Assembly (NCBI RefSeq): GCF_050947875.1
Contig: NC_134568.1
Span: 211,301,632 to 211,365,631, forward strand
Length of the DNA: 64,000 nt
From: Dermacentor variabilis
Taxonomy: Eukaryota; Arthropoda; Arachnida; Ixodida; Ixodidae
Reading direction: 5' to 3'
Each line of letters opens with the position of its first letter. Within the stretch, counting starts at the first letter, position 1. Of the stretch, positions 9,214 through 19,158 are shown piece by piece. The notes below the pieces were generated by a model. It was given only the letters and a program-made list of their open reading frames with translations, was not told the DNA's origin and ran no database searches. A program made the translations under genes and the position numbers.

Positions 9214-10011
9214 TTGACCACGGATTTAAGCAAATGGAAAAAGCCAGAGTTGTTATTACTATGTGAAGAGCTGGGAATTGAAGTCGGGAAATGTCAGAGA
9301 AAGCCTCAACTCCTTGAGGCGATTGAGAAGTGCGGGGCTCTTGAGGACGAAATTTCAGAAGCATGGGAAGAGATAGAGAAACGAGCTGAAAAAGCTGAAC
9401 AAAACGCTGCAGAGGAAAGTCAAAGAGCTGCAGAAAGAGAGGAATGAGAGCAGCAGAGCGCTGATAAAGCTGCAGAAAGAAATGAACAGGAGGAACAGAG
9501 AGTTCACGAACTAAAGCTAAAAGTACTAGACATGCTGCGAGATCTGGCCATGCAATCGGCAAATAACATCACAATAAATGAAAGACGTTCAAGTGAAGCA
9601 GGAGTAAAAATAAGGGATCTCATGCCGTCGTACAAGGTAAACAATGACATGGGTTTGTTTCTCGCTACTTTTAAACGAACCTGCGAGAAAAACGGGTTGG
9701 CACTAGAGAGTTGGCCGCAACGGATTCTGACCGTTCTTCCTTGCGAGGCGTCCGAAATAATTGCAAGGCTAACGAGAAACGACGCAGATGACTATCAGAT
9801 AATAAAATCTGCATTTCTAAGGAAATATCGGCTCTCAGCAAAAGCTTTCTTTCGTTGTTTTCAGGAGAAAGCTAGAACGCCGGGCGAGCCTTTTCAAGAT
9901 TTCACTTACAAGCTGAAAGCCAACTTACTTGAATGGCTAAAAGGGGAAGATGCGTTCGGTTGTCACGACAAGGTTGTTGAGTTAATCTGCATGGAGCAGT
10001 TCTATGGGTCC
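9214..10011 (+). pseudogene. Gag 5' part of the old Gmr1-like element
   Basis: The frame begins at 9214 (TTG; the ancestral ATG seems mutated) with DLSKWKKPELLLLCEELGIE. This SAP-like opening is paralleled by the intact element at 11174-15646. A Glu/Lys-rich coiled-coil stretch follows, then a TGA at 9445. The frame resumes and a second clean stretch (9532-10011) contains the capsid-like part: MGLFLATFKRTCEKNGLALE, SWPQRILTVLPCEASEIIAR and YRLSAKAFFRCFQEKA. It is cut after GGTCC at 10011 by the LTR of the younger element and continues at 16734 in the same frame once one copy of the 4-bp duplication is ignored. Non-functional because of the stop. Confidence 0.8.
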
Positions 10012-10691
10012 TGTTGGGACCTCAGCGCTGACGCCCGTTGTTGCACCTGGGTCGCAAGCCCCAAGGGTAGCGTTGGCCTGGCGGCCTGGGGCACAACTGG
10101 AAGCATTCGAAGGTCCCGGCAAAGCATGAGTCGACTGGTAACAGAACAACTTGTTTATTCAAGCATAGCATAAGAGCGGGCGGTCAGGTCGACCGAAGTA
10201 GAGAGACGGGAGTGCACGTTACTCAACAGAAGAAATCGGAGCCTCCTCTTGGCGTCCGGGGGCAGCTGCTTTTATACTCTCGCAGTTGAGGGCAAGAAGG
10301 AACGCCTCTATAGACGCGCACGTGACTTCGCCGCTCGGGAACGTTGGGATGAGTAGGTGGCGCCTCCACCGGGCCGGCGCCGCTCGGGCACGTTGGGACG
10401 CGTAGGTGACGCATCCGCCGGGCCGGCGCCGTTCAGACCTCCTCGCTTCACAGTTGGGGGAGCTCCTCTCCCCGGCTGCCGCGCTTCGACAAGCGTGGGC
10501 ACCAACATGCACACACACACACACACACACACGCACACGAAGACACGTGGCATTGGAACATGCCTGGACGCGCTTGGCGGGGAGGCGTAGCGGCGGCGCC
10601 GAACGGGCCAAAATGTCTGCCGCTTTGAACGAAGCCCCAGCGTCCGTCGCATCCGCGCCGGCTATACCGCGCGTCGTAGGCGAAACGTAAC
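10012..10691 (-). repeat. 3' LTR of the Gmr1-like element
   Basis: 680 bp. On the minus strand it begins TGTTACGTTTCGCC and ends GGTCCCAACA. It carries TATAAAAG (plus 10269-10276), an AATAAA polyadenylation signal (plus 10154-10159), one A-B pair of 49-bp repeats and a CA/GT microsatellite (about 10508-10540). A GC-rich purine tract (GGCGGGGCGG on the minus strand) directly precedes it and may be the polypurine tract. Confidence 0.9.
10332..10429. repeat. Tandem 49-bp LTR repeats, two units (A-B)
   Basis: Unit A (10332-10380) and unit B (10381-10429) share cgctcggg.acgttggga and end in the same gggccggcgc. They differ at several internal positions (gatgagtaggtgg against gcgtaggtgac). GC-rich, probably enhancer-like. 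The other LTR has A-B-A-B. Confidence 0.85.
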
Positions 10692-11173
10692 AGACCGCCC
10701 CGCCGGGGGAAGGAGATCCCGATGGTCAGGGGACTGCATCCGCTGTCCGGAGGGATGTCGCTCTATGATGCTCATAACCGAAGTCGGGCGTCCCTCGACG
10801 TTTCTTGAGCGCAGCGCACAGAGAAGGCCTCGTTCTCTCGTTCAGGTTCACACAGGACACTGCAAAGTGACTTCGGGAGAGTTCACATTTTTGTTCTCGT
10901 TCCCGGCAAGCGTTAGAACTACGCTGAAACTCAACCGCTCAGTCAGCAAGCACGGCACAACCCTCACTAAGCCCTGCCAGGCTCTTTCCCCTTTTATACC
11001 ACTGCCTAGTTCCTTACAGTAGTCTAGCAGCACTCAGAACGCGTCCACAAATTGGAAAATTGCACTAGAAAGCATGTCATCACTTTGAAACACTAAACAA
11101 AAGCAATATGTTAAAAATCCTGCCTCAGGAAGAAAAACATCAGTAACAAACAATTTTGAGGCTGATTCCTACG
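10692..11173 (-). other. 3' untranslated region of the Gmr1-like element
   Basis: About 480 bp between the end of the polyprotein frame and the 3' LTR. No further frame (no env-like ORF) is visible on the element's coding strand. The LTR-proximal end is GC-rich. Confidence 0.6.
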
Positions 11174-14100
11174 TTAGGGGCTTCGACTTAAGCCATCGGC
11201 GTTACCGTTGAGACTCCCCTTTTTGTAACGCACCTCAAAGGAATATTGTTGCAAAGCGAGGCTCCAGCGCAGGAGGCGGCCATTTTTGGGAGAGATGGTC
11301 TGCAGCCATTGGAGAGGGCAGTGATCCGTCTCAATGATAAACCTCGAGCCGGCTAGATAGCATGACAATTTCTGAACGGCCCACACGAGACACGCACACT
11401 CTTTCTCGGTGGCGCTGTACGCCTGCTCACGACTGGTCAGCTTACGACTAGCATACAGGACGGGGTGTTCTACTTCTCCATTTTCCCGTTGGCACAGTAC
11501 AACGCCCATGCCTCGCTCACTAGCATCGCACTGAACAACGAACCCTTTTGTGTAGTCGGGCGATCGTAGCACAGGCTGGCTTGTTAGGGCACTCTTTAGG
11601 GCGCTAAAAGCTCTTTCCTTTGTCTCGTCCCAGACGACTGTTTGGGGCTCTGTCTTTCTTAGAGCATCCGTCAGGGGAGCCGCGATATCAGAGTACCTGG
11701 GGATGTACCTCTGATAGTAGCCGGCGACACCTAAGAACGACCGAATATCGGTCTTCGTGCGCGGTTGCGGGAAGTCTCGCACAGCGGCCACCTTTATTTC
11801 AGAGGGGCGGCGACGACCCCGACCAATCACGTGAGCGAGGTAGACAACCTCGGCCTGTGCTAACTGGCACTTGGGAGCCTTGACTGTCAAGCCCGCATCG
11901 TGCAGGCGGGTTAGCACTGCCCGCAAGTGGGCCATATGCTTAGACCAGGATGCGGAGAATATCGCTACGTCGTCTAGATACGGTAAAGCGAATTCTTGCT
12001 GTCCCCGCAACACTTTATCCATGAGGCTTGAAAAGCAGTATGGCGCGTTCTTCAAACCAAAACTCAAAACTTTAGGACGGAACGTTCCCATTGGTGAAAT
12101 GAACGCCGCATACCTACTAGCCTCTTCTGTAAGTGGAACCTGCCAATAACCCCTGACAAGATCTAGGGTGGAAATAAACTGAGCGCTACTAACTTTCTCA
12201 AGGCGCTCCTCGATGTTAGGGATCGGATAAATTTGATCCTTAGTGATGGAATTAAGCCTGCGGTAGTCGACGCAAGGACGAGGTTCCTTGCCCGGTACCT
12301 CAACTAAAATCAAAGGGGAGGTATAATCACTCTCACCTGCCTCAATAACACCGAGCTGTAGCATTTTCTTTACCTCAGCCTCCATAATATCGCTCTGGCG
12401 GGGTGACACCCGGTACGCCTTGGATCGTACTGGCTCTGGGGAGGTAAGTTCTATATCATGAGTAAGGACAGAAGTCCTACCAGGCCTCTCAGAGAACAGA
12501 CCTTGAAACTCTTGTAAGAGCTGGTGTAGTTCGGTTTTCTGCTCAGGCGACAGCGATGCTCTACTGATTAAGTCACTAATGACTTGATCGGTGTCTTTCC
12601 TGTTCGTCACTGAGCCTAGTCCCGGAAGCTCGACCGGAAGCTCTTCAGGAACGTTTACCATCATGCACACCACTGCTTCCCGTTGTTTATAGGGTTTGAG
12701 CAGATTACAGTGGTAAACTTGCTGTGCTTTCCGCTTTCCTGGCAGACTCACCACGTAGTTGACGTCCGACAGTTTTTGAACAATTCGTGCTGGGCCCTCC
12801 CACTGCACGTCTAGTTTGTTTTTTAGCGATGTGCGCAATAGCATGACCTCATCGCCCACTTCAAAACGACGGGCCCTGGCTGTCCGATCGTAATAAACCT
12901 TGGCCCTCTGCTGGGCCTTTGCCATTGCTTCACCTGACAACTCCTGTGCCCTTCTTAAGCGTTCGAGGAGCTTAAGCACGTACTCCACCACGACTGGGTC
13001 GTCGCCCCTGCCTTCCCACGATTCTCGAAGCATGCGAAGCGGAGATCGCAGCGAGCGACCGTACACCAGCTCAGCTGGCGAAAACCCCGTAGCCGCATGC
13101 GGCGCGGTCCGTAATGCAAACATCACCCCAGGCAGACACAGCTCCCAGTCGGTTTGATGTTCAAAACACAATGCTCTCAACACGCGCTTCATGACGGAGT
13201 GGAGCTTCTCAACGGAATTCGACTGTGGGTGGTACACTGAGCTGTGTAACAGCTTTACCCCACACCTTTCGAGAAAAGTTGTCGTCAAAGCGCTAGTAAA
13301 CACTGTGCCCTGATCTGATTGGATTTCCGCAGGAAAACCAACTCGCGCAAATATGGACAGTAGTGCATTGACTATCTCAACTGAGCTGAGTTCTTTAAGC
13401 GGCACTGCTTCAGGGAACTTTGTCGCTGGGCAGATCACAGTCAAAATGTGTCTGTACCCCGTGGCTGTTACCGGCAGAGGTCCCACTGTATCAATAACGA
13501 GCCGTCTAAAAGGCTCCGTAATGATAGGTACCAATCTCAACGGCGCCCTCGATTTGTCCCCTGGTTTGCCCAGCCGCTGACAGGTGTCACATGTCCTCAC
13601 GAAATGGTCTGCGTCCCGAAAACACCCTGGCCAATAGTACTCTTGCAAGAGACGGTCCTTAGTTTTCTTAACTCCTAGGTGTCCGGACCACGAACCCCCG
13701 TGCGACAAGCGCAACAGATCCTGACGATAGCATTGAGGAACGATCAGCTGATCGAACTCCACTCCCCTGCGGTCTAGATACTTCCGGTACAGGACCCCAC
13801 CTCTTTCCACAAAGCGAGCATTTTTCTTGGCGATACCTTCCTTGACAATGCAGCGTATGTTTTCTAGGCTGCCATCCTTCTTTTGCTCGGCTACCAAAGC
13901 CGACCGGCTGACTTTTAGCAACCTATTAAGTCCGTCTGACGTAGGCGCGATGAGCAAATCTGCAGATAGCTCTTCTAACTTTCCCGCATCGGGAATTTCC
14001 TCTCCAGTATCTGGTGCCTTTAACGCTACAGGCTCAATTTTATTCAGTTCGGGCGTGCTCTGAATATCAGCTTGCTGCGCCTCTGACCCTTTTTCATTGT

Positions 14101-15646
14101 TTGACAACGTCGGCCCCGCAACTACCGCCTTTGCAGCGAGCTCCCGAACCTTCGATCTGGTTAAGGCCTGAACGCTAGCCTCACCAAACAAAAGCCCCTT
14201 CTCGCGCAGGAGGTGATCGGACCTGTTCGAAAATAGGTACGGGTACTGGGGGGGCAGCATAGATGACACTGCGGCCTCCGTCTCAAGTGCTCCGAAAGGT
14301 CCTTCAATAAGCACTTTTGCTACGGGCAGACACACGCTATGAGCTTCCACGGCTTGCTTGATCCATGCGCACTCGCCCGTGAACATATCGGGTTCTACGT
14401 AGGAGGGGTGAACTACATCCATCGTAGCTGCGGAATCGCGAAGCACTCGGCACTCTTTCCCGTTCACGAGGAGGTCTCGCATGTAAGGCTCGAGAAGCTT
14501 CATGTTCTCGTCAGTGCTGCATAATGACAAAAACACGACTTTTGTTTTTGTTTCCGGACACTGCGCCGAAAAGTGACCCGGCTTCTGGCACGTATAACAC
14601 ACGCGCGCTTGCCTCGTCTCGAACCGCTTTCTGCGTTCGGCTTCGGCTGCCGCCGTCTCCTTACGTTCTGTCGGACTGCTTTCACTCGCATCCGCACTAC
14701 GTGTGTCCCCCTTTAATCTCATGGGCGTGAACTTCGGTCTCTCAAACTTCGAGCCAAATTCACCCTTTTGACCGTCCTTAGCTCCGCGAGCCCGACGCGT
14801 CACAAACTCCTCGGCTAGCTCAGCGGCTTTAGCCACTGTACTAACGTCTGGCCTATCCAAGACCCAGTACCGCACGTTCTCAGGTAACCGACTATAAAAC
14901 TGTTCTAGCCCGAAACACTGCAGAACTTTCTCGTGGTCACCAAACGCTTTCTCTTCTTTGAGCCACTCCTGCATGTTTGACATTAGCCTGTAGGCAAACT
15001 CTGTATATGACTCACTTCTGCCTTTCTCATTTTCCCGAAACTTCCGACGGAACGCCTCCGCTGACAGCCTGTACTTTTTTAGCAGACTCGATTTCACTTT
15101 GTCGAAATCCTCTGCCTCCTCTCTATTCAAGCGAGCGACTACGTCGGCCGCCTCGCCGGGTAACAAAGTGAGCAAGCGCTGTGGCCACGTTTCCCGAGAG
15201 AACCCCTGCTTCTCGCACGTTCGCTGGAAGTTAACCAGGAACAAACCAATGTCCTCTCCAAGCTTAAACGGCCGCATCAGGTCAGTCATTTTGAACAATA
15301 CTCGTTCTCCTGCACCGTGTGCCTGACTTCCATTACGAGCGCGTTCCATCTCTACCCCGAGACGCTTCATTTCCAAAGCGTGGTCGCGCTCTTCTTTTTC
15401 TTTCTCTTTTTGTTCTTTAAGTTCGCGCTCCTGTTTCTCTTTTTGCTCTTTAAGTTCGCGCTCCTGTCTTTTTGCAGTCTCCCTCTCCTCAATGGTCTCA
15501 AGGCATTCCGACAGCTCGTCATCCTCAGCTTCTAACTCAAGAATAGCCCTCAGCAGTTCTGGTTTTCTGAGTTTGTCTGAGACATCCAGACCCAACTCTC
15601 TTGCAAGCTCCAGCAATTTCGGTTTGCGCAACGACTTCAAATCCAT
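11174..15646 (-). CDS. Gmr1-like Gag-Pro-IN-RT-RH polyprotein, intact
   Basis: 1490 codons without a stop, start ATG at 15646. Order by residue: SAP-like N-terminus (1-35; KLLELARELGLDVSDKLRKP); Glu/Lys coiled coil (about 45-105); capsid-like Gag (about 115-290); zinc knuckle CYTCQKPGHFSAQC (about 348-361); protease-like block with RDSAATMDVV (about 405, DSA for the usual DSG/DTG); integrase H2C2 zinc motif (about 645-690, HLGVKKTK and CDTCQ); integrase core with D in VIDTVGPLP, D in SDQGTVFTS and E in NSVEKLHS (about 718-815); GPY/SH3-like tail (about 900-970); RT (about 1070-1250) with YLDDVAIFS; RNase H (from about 1373) with CDASERGMG and ATEKEC. Gag and pol are fused in one frame. All key catalytic residues are visible, so it may be active. 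It encodes the element's capsid and replication enzymes. Confidence 0.92.
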   Translation of the reverse strand: MDLKSLRKPKLLELARELGLDVSDKLRKPELLRAILELEAEDDELSECLETIEERETAKRQERELKEQKEKQERELKEQKEKEKEERDHALEMKRLGVEMERARNGSQAHGAGERVLFKMTDLMRPFKLGEDIGLFLVNFQRTCEKQGFSRETWPQRLLTLLPGEAADVVARLNREEAEDFDKVKSSLLKKYRLSAEAFRRKFRENEKGRSESYTEFAYRLMSNMQEWLKEEKAFGDHEKVLQCFGLEQFYSRLPENVRYWVLDRPDVSTVAKAAELAEEFVTRRARGAKDGQKGEFGSKFERPKFTPMRLKGDTRSADASESSPTERKETAAAEAERRKRFETRQARVCYTCQKPGHFSAQCPETKTKVVFLSLCSTDENMKLLEPYMRDLLVNGKECRVLRDSAATMDVVHPSYVEPDMFTGECAWIKQAVEAHSVCLPVAKVLIEGPFGALETEAAVSSMLPPQYPYLFSNRSDHLLREKGLLFGEASVQALTRSKVRELAAKAVVAGPTLSNNEKGSEAQQADIQSTPELNKIEPVALKAPDTGEEIPDAGKLEELSADLLIAPTSDGLNRLLKVSRSALVAEQKKDGSLENIRCIVKEGIAKKNARFVERGGVLYRKYLDRRGVEFDQLIVPQCYRQDLLRLSHGGSWSGHLGVKKTKDRLLQEYYWPGCFRDADHFVRTCDTCQRLGKPGDKSRAPLRLVPIITEPFRRLVIDTVGPLPVTATGYRHILTVICPATKFPEAVPLKELSSVEIVNALLSIFARVGFPAEIQSDQGTVFTSALTTTFLERCGVKLLHSSVYHPQSNSVEKLHSVMKRVLRALCFEHQTDWELCLPGVMFALRTAPHAATGFSPAELVYGRSLRSPLRMLRESWEGRGDDPVVVEYVLKLLERLRRAQELSGEAMAKAQQRAKVYYDRTARARRFEVGDEVMLLRTSLKNKLDVQWEGPARIVQKLSDVNYVVSLPGKRKAQQVYHCNLLKPYKQREAVVCMMVNVPEELPVELPGLGSVTNRKDTDQVISDLISRASLSPEQKTELHQLLQEFQGLFSERPGRTSVLTHDIELTSPEPVRSKAYRVSPRQSDIMEAEVKKMLQLGVIEAGESDYTSPLILVEVPGKEPRPCVDYRRLNSITKDQIYPIPNIEERLEKVSSAQFISTLDLVRGYWQVPLTEEASRYAAFISPMGTFRPKVLSFGLKNAPYCFSSLMDKVLRGQQEFALPYLDDVAIFSASWSKHMAHLRAVLTRLHDAGLTVKAPKCQLAQAEVVYLAHVIGRGRRRPSEIKVAAVRDFPQPRTKTDIRSFLGVAGYYQRYIPRYSDIAAPLTDALRKTEPQTVVWDETKERAFSALKSALTSQPVLRSPDYTKGFVVQCDASERGMGVVLCQRENGEVEHPVLYASRKLTSREQAYSATEKECACLVWAVQKLSCYLAGSRFIIETDHCPLQWLQTISPKNGRLLRWSLALQQYSFEVRYKKGSLNGNADGLSRSP

Positions 15647-15961
15647 GGCTGCTCTGAATGCTGCTTTCTCTACTGCCTATTATTGTCTTGCCGCAAACTA
15701 ACCCGGCAGCAACGACAACCACAATTACCAGCTCTGTTTCTGACACTAACAAAAGCCTGGCAAAACTCAGAAGAAGAATGTCCCGCACTCACCAAACCTC
15801 GCAGCCAAGAATTCAGCGCAGTCGTTCCGCTGCAGGCAACCAGTCATCACACAGGGCTCGTTGCACTGCTCCCGGATGGTCGTTGTGCTGCTCAGCATAC
15901 AGTCAACTGCATATCTTCGCTGCTGGCCTCCGTTGTCGCGATCTCACCGCTGGCAGACAGT
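15647..15961 (-). other. 5' leader of the Gmr1-like element
   Basis: About 315 bp between the 5' LTR and the Gag start. On the minus strand the sequence just after the LTR reads ACTGTCTGCCAGCGGTGAG. It has no obvious TGG-initial primer-binding site, so the priming tRNA is not identified. Confidence 0.5.
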
Positions 15962-16218
15962 TGTTGGGACCTCAGCGCTGACGCCCGTTGTTGCACCTGG
16001 GTCGCAAGCCCCAAGGGTAGCGTTGGCCTGGCGGCCTGGGGCACAACTGGAAGCATTCGAAGGTCCCGGCAAAGCATGAGTCGACTGGTAACAGAACAAC
16101 TTGTTTATTCAAGCATAGCATAAGAGCGGGCGGTCAGGTCGACCGAAGTAGAGAGACGGGAGTGCACGTTACTCAACAGAAGAAATCGGAGCCTCCTCTT
16201 GGCGTCCGGGGGCAGCTG

Positions 16219-16226
16219 CTTTTATA
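16219..16226 (-). promoter_or_regulatory. TATA box of the Gmr1-like 5' LTR
   Basis: TATAAAAG on the minus strand, about 115 bp upstream of AATAAA in the same LTR. This is the expected promoter position for transcription of 11174-15646. The identical motif occurs in the 3' LTR. Confidence 0.6.
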
Positions 16227-16281
16227 CTCTCGCAGTTGAGGGCAAGAAGAAACGCCTCTATAGACGCGCACGTGACTTCGC

Positions 16282-16477
16282 CGCTCGGGAACGTTGGGAT
16301 GAGTAGGTGGCGCCTCCACCGGGCCGGCGCCGCTCGGGCACGTTGGGACGCGTAGGTGACGCATCCGCCGGGCCGGCGCCGCTCGGGAACGTTGGGATGA
16401 GTAGGTGGCGCCTCCACCGGGCCGGCGCCGCTCGGGCACGTTGGGACGCGTAGGTGACGCATCCGCCGGGCCGGCGC
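16282..16477. repeat. Tandem 49-bp LTR repeats, four units (A-B-A-B)
   Basis: Units at 16282-16330, 16331-16379, 16380-16428 and 16429-16477. The A-B pair is duplicated as a 98-bp dimer; the other LTR has a single pair. GC-rich with repeated gggccggcgcc. Confidence 0.85.
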
Positions 16478-16733
16478 CGTCAGACCTCCTCGCTTCACAG
16501 TTGGGGGAGCTCCTCTCCCCGGCTGCCGCGCTTCGACAAGCGTGGGCACCAACATGCACACACACACACACACGCACACGAAGACACGTGGCATTGGAAC
16601 ATGCCTGGACGCGCTTGGCGGGGAGGCGTAGCGGCGGCGCCGAACGGGCCAAAATGTCTGCCGCTTTGAACGAAGCCCCAGCGTCCGTCGCATCCGCGCC
16701 GGCTATACCGCGCGTCGTAGGCGAAACGTAACA

Positions 16734-17507
16734 GTCCTTGAACGAAGAGATGCGCCTGTGGATTCAAGATAGGTCGGGCGAAAAGGACTTGGAACGTGCT
16801 GCAGTGCTAGATGAATTCGCTGCACGTCGCGAATCCGAGAAAACACGTGTCAGGCCATTCACTAAATTCCGCAAAAAGGAAAACAGGCGCCCCATTCAAC
16901 ACGTCAAGGCTGAAGGAGGGGCAAAAGACGTATACAGCGCGATAATTCAGAAGGTAATAACACCGCAGTAAAAGACGAAAGAAAAACAGAGCGTTTGAAG
17001 CTAGAAAACCGGTCGTCTGTTTCCGTTGCCGGGAGCCTGGACACCTTGTGATCGGCTGTCGAAAGCCTAGAATTGTTTTTCTTTCTTGAAAGGCGGCGAT
17101 GACAACTTGGCCCTCTTAGAACCCTACCTTCGCGGCCTAGTAGTGAATGGAATGCCGTGTAAAGTACCTAGGGACTCAGCTGCGAGAATGGACATTGTCT
17201 ACCTTGCGGTTGTGAAACCTGAGGATTTCACCGGGGAACATGCGTGGATCCGGCAGCTAGTCGAGAAGAATGGTGTTTGCTTCGCCGTAGCCAGCACGAA
17301 GATTGAAGGGCCGTTTGGACTATTGCCGACTGAAGCAGCAGTATCGCCAAATATGTCGAAACATTATCCCTACTTATTTTCCAATCACTCAGAGATGCTG
17401 TTGAATAAGAAGGGCCTGAGTTTTGGCGACCATACAGTCCAAGCTCTCACGCGTTCAAAAGCTAGGGAGATCGCGGCAACACGCGGACAAAACTATGGAA
17501 ATGCCAT
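16734..17507 (+). pseudogene. Gag 3' part and protease-like region of the old Gmr1-like element
   Basis: Continues the gag interrupted at 10011: LNEEMRLWIQDRSGEKDLER and so on to a stop at 16971. After frameshifts, a zinc knuckle CFRCREPGHLVIGC is encoded at 17018-17059. The frame 17086-17507 reads LLEPYLRGLVVNGMPCKVPR, DSAARMDIV and YPYLFSNHSEMLL. It parallels the protease-like region of the intact relative, where the same blocks follow the knuckle. Homology stops near 17507, before integrase. The copy is therefore truncated and already disabled by stops and frameshifts. Confidence 0.8.
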
Positions 17508-17792
17508 TTTAGGTGTGTTTATGCGGTGAAGGTGAAGGGGCTTCGGCATCGCCGGGGGGGGTGGAGGGGAGGCTGCTCCCTGCTGACAACTCCGGAAGGG
17601 GCACGGGCCCCGAAGCCCCCCCCCCCCCCCGCCTTCCGTAGGCGGCGCCTATCCGCAACAGACTTGTTTCGGCCGACCGTTGCAAAGCCACAAGTGCTGC
17701 TAGGCAAACAGCCCCATTGTATTTGGTGGAGGCGCTCAGTTTCTCTTCCATATCCTAGAACTCCGCAGTCGGACGCTACCACTTGCTATTGA
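17508..17792 (+). other. Presumed LTR/leader of a second gypsy element
   Basis: Contains G- and C-runs (about 17556-17580 and 17616-17631) and TGGTGGAGGCGC at 17724-17735, which could be a primer-binding site because it begins TGG. The gag start follows 57 bp later. The LTR start may be TGTGTTTATGCGG near 17514, but no second LTR is present to confirm it. Confidence 0.4.
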
Positions 17793-18711
17793 AATGGATG
17801 ATCCGGGACCGTCCCAGGCTGCTGCTCCCGTACCCACGGCCATTGTTTGCCTTGGCGTCATCCGGCAGAGCGATCCTGCTATATTTAGCGGAACAGACGA
17901 CCACGACGTGGAAGACTGGCTCGCCGACTGTGACCGTGTAAGCGCCTGTAATAAGTGGGACGACCGCGTCAATCTCACTAATTTGATCTTTTACTTGACG
18001 GAGGTGGCAAACATGTGGTTTCGCAATCATGAATCCGACCTTACCAGCTGGTCGGCTTTCACGACAATTTTGACAGAGGTCTTCGGCCGTCCCGCCGTTC
18101 GCCGGTTTCGTGCTCAGCAGCGCTTGCGTGGTCGAGTTCAATGCAAGGACGAGAACTTCAAAAATTACATTGAAGACGCGCTCTCGCTCTGCAAGCGCGT
18201 CAACTCATCTATGGACGAAGCTGACAAGATTTAGCACGTCATGAAAGGCATCGATGACCATGCCTTCCAAATGCTCGTCGCCAAGGGTCCCCGGACGATT
18301 GTCGAGATCATACAACTCTGTCAGCAGCACGACGAGCTGCGCAAGCAGCGTGCCTCAACACGTTGTGCTGCTCGGCAGGACACCGCGGATTTACGTATCT
18401 CCCTTGGATTTCAGCCTTGGCGCTGCTGACGTTACGGCTTTAGTGCGACAAAGCAGCTCATGCGCCAGGAAGTCGCACGCCAACTCTCTCTGGCGACTAG
18501 CACACCCAAGCCGTCGACAGCCTTAGCTCCTTCGCTTCGTCATGTAATTCAGACATAAGTTGCCGAGGCGCTGCCACCTGCCCCTCCTCCGCAGACAGTT
18601 GATGGACCGCTAACTTACGCTAACGCTGCAGTCGCCCGGCCATACGCTACTCCGGCGCCTGACCCCTACCGGACCACCAGCACCGTGCCCAGTGCATTTG
18701 CAGTTTATTAA
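17793..18711 (+). pseudogene. Ty3/gypsy Gag remnant
   Basis: Starts ATG at 17794 (MDDPGPSQAAAPVPTAIVCL). It carries the usual Gag capsid blocks: PAIFSGTDDHDVEDWLADCD, LTNLIFYLTEVANMWFRNHE and FGRPAVRRFRAQQRL. A TAG ends the first frame at 18234. The same frame continues HVMKGIDDHAFQMLVAKGPR. A frameshift near 18390 is followed by RQEVARQLSLATSTPKPSTA and a Pro-rich tail to about 18711. No zinc knuckle or pol follows, so only the 5' part of the element remains. Different family from the Gmr1-like neighbours. Confidence 0.75.
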
Positions 18712-19121
18712 TACTAGCGGTGCACACTATTGAGCGTTCATACGAGTGGAAATCACACGTTGACTAGTGCCATCAACCATCGTGCGGCACGAAAAGAATA
18801 GAAATTTCTCATGCGGAAGTTGTATAGTCATGAGCAAATACGAGCGGTAACATCGAATTTGTTTTGCTGAAAGAATTACTCGTGATGTGTGAATTCAAAC
18901 TTTAGTGTAAATAGGCAGCAGGTAGCGCTCCCTCTAAACGTTGAGCGGCATTGAACACTTTTGTGCTGTGTATGCGTGTTTAGCCATGGACTACAACGTT
19001 TTGAAAGCATTTTTTTTATTCCCTTTAATATTGCTTGATGGCGGTACAACGCGTAATTCATACAAAAGGACAAAAAAAGAACTGCTATAAACTAAAGCCG
19101 AATGACAGTGATAGGGGCAAA
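18712..19121. other. No visible gene or element
   Basis: AT-rich. No frame or repeat end recognised up to the (CAT)n tract. Confidence 0.4.
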
Positions 19122-19157
<36 letters not shown>

Positions 19158-19158
19158 G
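19122..19158. repeat. (CAT)n microsatellite at a LINE 3' end
   Basis: About twelve CAT/ATC units. It sits at the 3' (low-coordinate) side of the minus-strand LINE that follows. Confidence 0.9.

Larger units (their letters stand above)
10012..16733 (-). mobile_element. Complete Gmr1-like Ty3/gypsy retrotransposon (integrase before RT)
   Basis: A 6.7-kb element bounded by TG...CA LTRs (10012-10691 and 15962-16733) and a 4-bp target duplication GTCC (10008-10011 and 16734-16737). One uninterrupted 1490-codon minus-strand frame covers Gag, protease, integrase, RT and RNase H in that order. Ty3/gypsy elements normally have RT-RNase H before integrase; the inverted order with gypsy-type domains defines the Gmr1-like group described from cod and other deuterostomes. 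LTRs are near-identical by eye apart from tandem-repeat length, so insertion was recent. It sits inside an older relative of the same family. No env frame. It could be autonomous. Confidence 0.9.
15962..16733 (-). repeat. 5' LTR of the Gmr1-like element
   Basis: 772 bp, TG...CA on the minus strand. It matches the 3' LTR throughout except for a second A-B repeat pair (adds 98 bp), a shorter CA/GT run and rare substitutions (for example gaagaaacg against gaaggaacg). The promoter TATAAAAG lies at plus 16219-16226 and AATAAA at 16104-16109. Confidence 0.9.

Noticed and set aside
10219..10652. Arg/Pro/Val-rich open frames in both LTRs
   Set aside because: They lie entirely inside LTR repeats and CA/GT microsatellite and differ between the two LTRs by repeat number.
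17540..17640. G- and C-runs as a structural or regulatory element
   Set aside because: Homopolymer runs in a presumed LTR/leader; nothing beyond composition supports a function.
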